Positions 62,328 through 64,000 of a stretch of 64,000 nucleotides of DNA are shown here, one piece after another. Positions within the stretch are counted from its first letter, which is position 1. The number at the start of each line of letters is the position of its first letter. Position numbers and translations under genes: made by a program. This DNA comes from Colwellia sp. 12G3 (GTDB lineage Bacteria; Pseudomonadota; Gammaproteobacteria; Enterobacterales; Alteromonadaceae). Location: assembly GCF_002836775.1 (NCBI RefSeq), contig NZ_PJAQ01000012.1, forward strand, positions 89,068 through 153,067. The letters are read 5' to 3'. Under the pieces are notes generated by a model that ran no database searches, was not told the origin of the DNA, and saw nothing but the letters and a program-made list of their open reading frames with translations.

Positions 62328-63623
62328 ATGAAAATCTTAGTTATTGGCGGCGGCGGTCGTGAACATGCATTAGCATGGAAAGCGGCTCAATCAAGTCAGG
62401 TTACTACAGTATTTGTTGCTCCAGGTAATGCTGGTACGGCGACGGAAGCAAAATTAAAAAATGTTGCTATCGATATTAGTGATAATGCTGCCTTAGTTGC
62501 TTTTGCTCAAAGTGAAGACGTTGCCTTAACTATTGTTGGCCCAGAACAACCACTTGTTGATGGTGTTGTTGATGCTTTCCAAGCACAAGGTTTAGCTATT
62601 TTTGGTCCAAGTGCCAAAGCTGCTCAACTTGAAGGTTCAAAGTCATTTACTAAAGATTTCTTAGCACGTAATAATATACCATCAGGCAGCTATGAAAAAT
62701 TCACTGAAGTTGAACCTGCATTGGCTTATGTTCGTCAGCAGGGCGCACCCATTGTTGTTAAAGCCGATGGCTTAGCGGCAGGTAAAGGCGTTATTGTTGC
62801 GTTAACATTAAAAGAAGCTGAAGACGCTATTACAGATATGTTAGCGGGTAATGCTTTTGGTGATGCTGGACATCGCGTGGTGATTGAAGAGTTTCTTGAA
62901 GGTGAAGAAGCTAGTTTCATCGTAATGGTTGATGGCAAAAATGTTTTGCCAATGGCGACAAGCCAAGATCATAAACGTGCATTAAATGGTGATTTAGGCC
63001 CAAACACTGGTGGCATGGGGGCATATTCTCCAGCCGCAGTAGTTACGGCTGAAATTCATGATCGTATTATGTCTGAAGTAATTATGCCGACGGTTGAAGG
63101 CATGGCGAACGAAGATGCTCCTTATAGTGGCTTCTTATATGCTGGTTTAATGATAGCAAGCGATGGTACACCGAACGTTATTGAATATAACTGTCGTTTT
63201 GGTGATCCTGAAACACAACCTATTATGATGCGCTTAAAATCAGATTTAGTTGAATTATGTCTAGCTGCTACACGTGGTGAATTAGATAAAGCAACGATCG
63301 AATTTGATAGTCGCGCAGCTGTAGGTGTAGTACTTGCCGCACAAGCTTATCCTGCAAGTTATCCCAAAGGTGATGTAATCTCTGGTTTAGATACAAATAG
63401 TAACGTATTAGCCAAAACATTCCACGCCGGTACTAAGTTGAACGAACAGGGTCAGGTTGTTACTAATGGTGGTCGTGTACTTTGTGCTACTGCATTAGGT
63501 AATACTGTAACAGAAGCACAACAAACGGCTTATGAGTTACTACACCAAATTAGCTGGAAAGGTGTCGAGTTTAGAACTGATATTGCTTATCGTGCTATCG
63601 AACGTGAACAAGAAAACAGCTAG
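62328..63623 (+). CDS. purD: Phosphoribosylamine-glycine ligase
   Basis: A 431-aa ATP-grasp enzyme that makes glycinamide ribonucleotide, the second step of purine synthesis. N-terminal VIGGGGREHALAWKAAQS, the ATP-grasp core VVKADGLAAGKGVIVA, EEFLEGEEAS, the family signature FGDPETQP and C-terminal NGGRVLCATALG. Length matches E. coli PurD (429 aa). AGGA precedes the ATG. Confidence 0.97.
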   Translation: MKILVIGGGGREHALAWKAAQSSQVTTVFVAPGNAGTATEAKLKNVAIDISDNAALVAFAQSEDVALTIVGPEQPLVDGVVDAFQAQGLAIFGPSAKAAQLEGSKSFTKDFLARNNIPSGSYEKFTEVEPALAYVRQQGAPIVVKADGLAAGKGVIVALTLKEAEDAITDMLAGNAFGDAGHRVVIEEFLEGEEASFIVMVDGKNVLPMATSQDHKRALNGDLGPNTGGMGAYSPAAVVTAEIHDRIMSEVIMPTVEGMANEDAPYSGFLYAGLMIASDGTPNVIEYNCRFGDPETQPIMMRLKSDLVELCLAATRGELDKATIEFDSRAAVGVVLAAQAYPASYPKGDVISGLDTNSNVLAKTFHAGTKLNEQGQVVTNGGRVLCATALGNTVTEAQQTAYELLHQISWKGVEFRTDIAYRAIEREQENS

Positions 63624-63647
63624 CTAAAATTTTGCATAGATAAAGCT

Positions 63648-63671
63648 GAGAGATCACAACTGTGATCTCTC
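63648..63671 (+). terminator. Hairpin after purD
   Basis: GAGAGATCACA (63648-63658) and TGTGATCTCTC (63661-63671) are perfect 11-bp arms with a two-base centre. There is no long T-run; a second, classical terminator follows at 63705-63730. Confidence 0.5.
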
Positions 63672-63704
63672 TCATTTACGCTATGATCATTTAGTTAACT
63701 TTAA

Positions 63705-63730
63705 AAAAACCGACTTTAATGTCGGTTTTT
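63705..63730 (+). terminator. Rho-independent terminator after purD
   Basis: AAAAACCGAC-TTTAAT-GTCGGTTTTT, with A- and T-runs on both sides, so it can act in either direction. Confidence 0.88.
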
Positions 63731-63941
63731 TATTATTTGTTGAAAACTGAATGAAATAGAGTGTCACAAGATAGTTAAACGGGCACGTTTATCTACAGAT
63801 AAATAGTAATACGAATACATCTGAATAATAAGTTCTGTGTGATAAATTGACCAAGGATCTTTTGTGATCGTGCTATATAGCCCAATAAGAAAGCTATGTG
63901 TACATAAAATGTTCGAACAAGTGTAAATGTTAAAATAAACC

Positions 63942-63977
63942 TTGATCAAAAGCAAAAAGTCTCTAAAATGCGCCACC
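63942..63977 (+). promoter_or_regulatory. Probable rRNA-operon P1 promoter
   Basis: -35 TTGATC (63942-63947), a 16-bp spacer, -10 TAAAAT (63964-63969), then a GC-rich discriminator GCGCCACC (63970-63977) identical to that of E. coli rrn P1 promoters. The upstream 63740-63940 has A/T tracts and a TGTTCGAACA palindrome (63910-63919) that could hold Fis or UP-element sites, and no credible gene. The 16S gene would lie past the window. Confidence 0.7.
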
Positions 63978-64000
63978 AGTTCCAAGGGGTAACCCAAAGA

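Noticed and set aside
63764..63997. Open frame of 77 codons on the minus strand
   Set aside because: It runs antisense through the rrn-type promoter region, has no ribosome-binding site and has unlikely composition.

Overview
The window is chromosomal DNA of an AT-rich marine gammaproteobacterium, most likely Colwelliaceae (Colwellia, Cognaticolwellia or Thalassotalea). This is inferred from the prmA / dusB-fis / purH-purD housekeeping genes, the short palindromic repeats ending in ATACCAAT, the PEP-CTERM, sulfatase, subtilase and TonB-receptor genes, and the protein sequences themselves. No species call can be proven without a search. No tRNA, rRNA gene, complete insertion sequence, prophage or CRISPR array is visible. 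The right end carries what looks like an rRNA-operon P1 promoter, so an rrn operon probably begins just outside the window.

Layout. 0-9 kb: the 3' part of trpS, a protease/FHA membrane protein pair, a class D beta-lactamase, a TonB receptor with a Met-rich segment (possible copper receptor) and a secreted subtilisin. 9-17.7 kb: a YjbR-family gene whose 3' end recurs as decayed relics beside later genes, a Tat-exported dienelactone hydrolase, a 7TM GGDEF-EAL protein with a repeat at its 5' end, a secreted peptidase-type hydrolase and a membrane LytTR regulator. 17.7-22.8 kb: a polyamine locus, speB-speA divergent from a eukaryotic-type AdoMet decarboxylase gene and speE. Together these can take arginine to spermidine. 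22.9-27.7 kb: a tight four-gene operon for making and recycling the compatible solute glucosylglycerate. 28-31.3 kb: a pirin / glutathionyl-hydroquinone reductase / DoxX operon divergent from a LysR gene, with a palindromic operator between them. 31.5-44.4 kb: small conserved proteins, a sulfatase-YHYH fusion, SDR/DCC/LysR/VOC genes, a large RluA-type pseudouridine synthase, a frameshifted PEP-CTERM gene, a siroheme-synthase-like protein and rraA. 44.6-63.6 kb: prmA, then a 12-kb accessory block, then dusB-fis, purH and purD.

The most interesting part is the block at 45.6-57.7 kb. It encodes a tetrapyrrole-methylase-fold enzyme resembling the split-borosin peptide alpha-N-methyltransferase SonM. 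It also holds three small paralogous proteins (85-91 aa) that look like split-borosin precursors: a helical binding domain followed by a short hydrophobic core. Each precursor gene lies directly upstream of one of four paralogous membrane TPR-GGDEF diguanylate cyclase genes. A shared bipartite sequence (CTAAATTACCAGAT or a near match, then GCAAT 13-14 nt on) lies about 85-120 bp upstream of the methyltransferase gene and of two precursor genes. A GNAT acetyltransferase and a pepsin-like aspartic protease flank the set. I read this as a multi-precursor RiPP (borosin) locus wired to cyclic-di-GMP signalling. The individual families are known, but I know of no description of this pairing.
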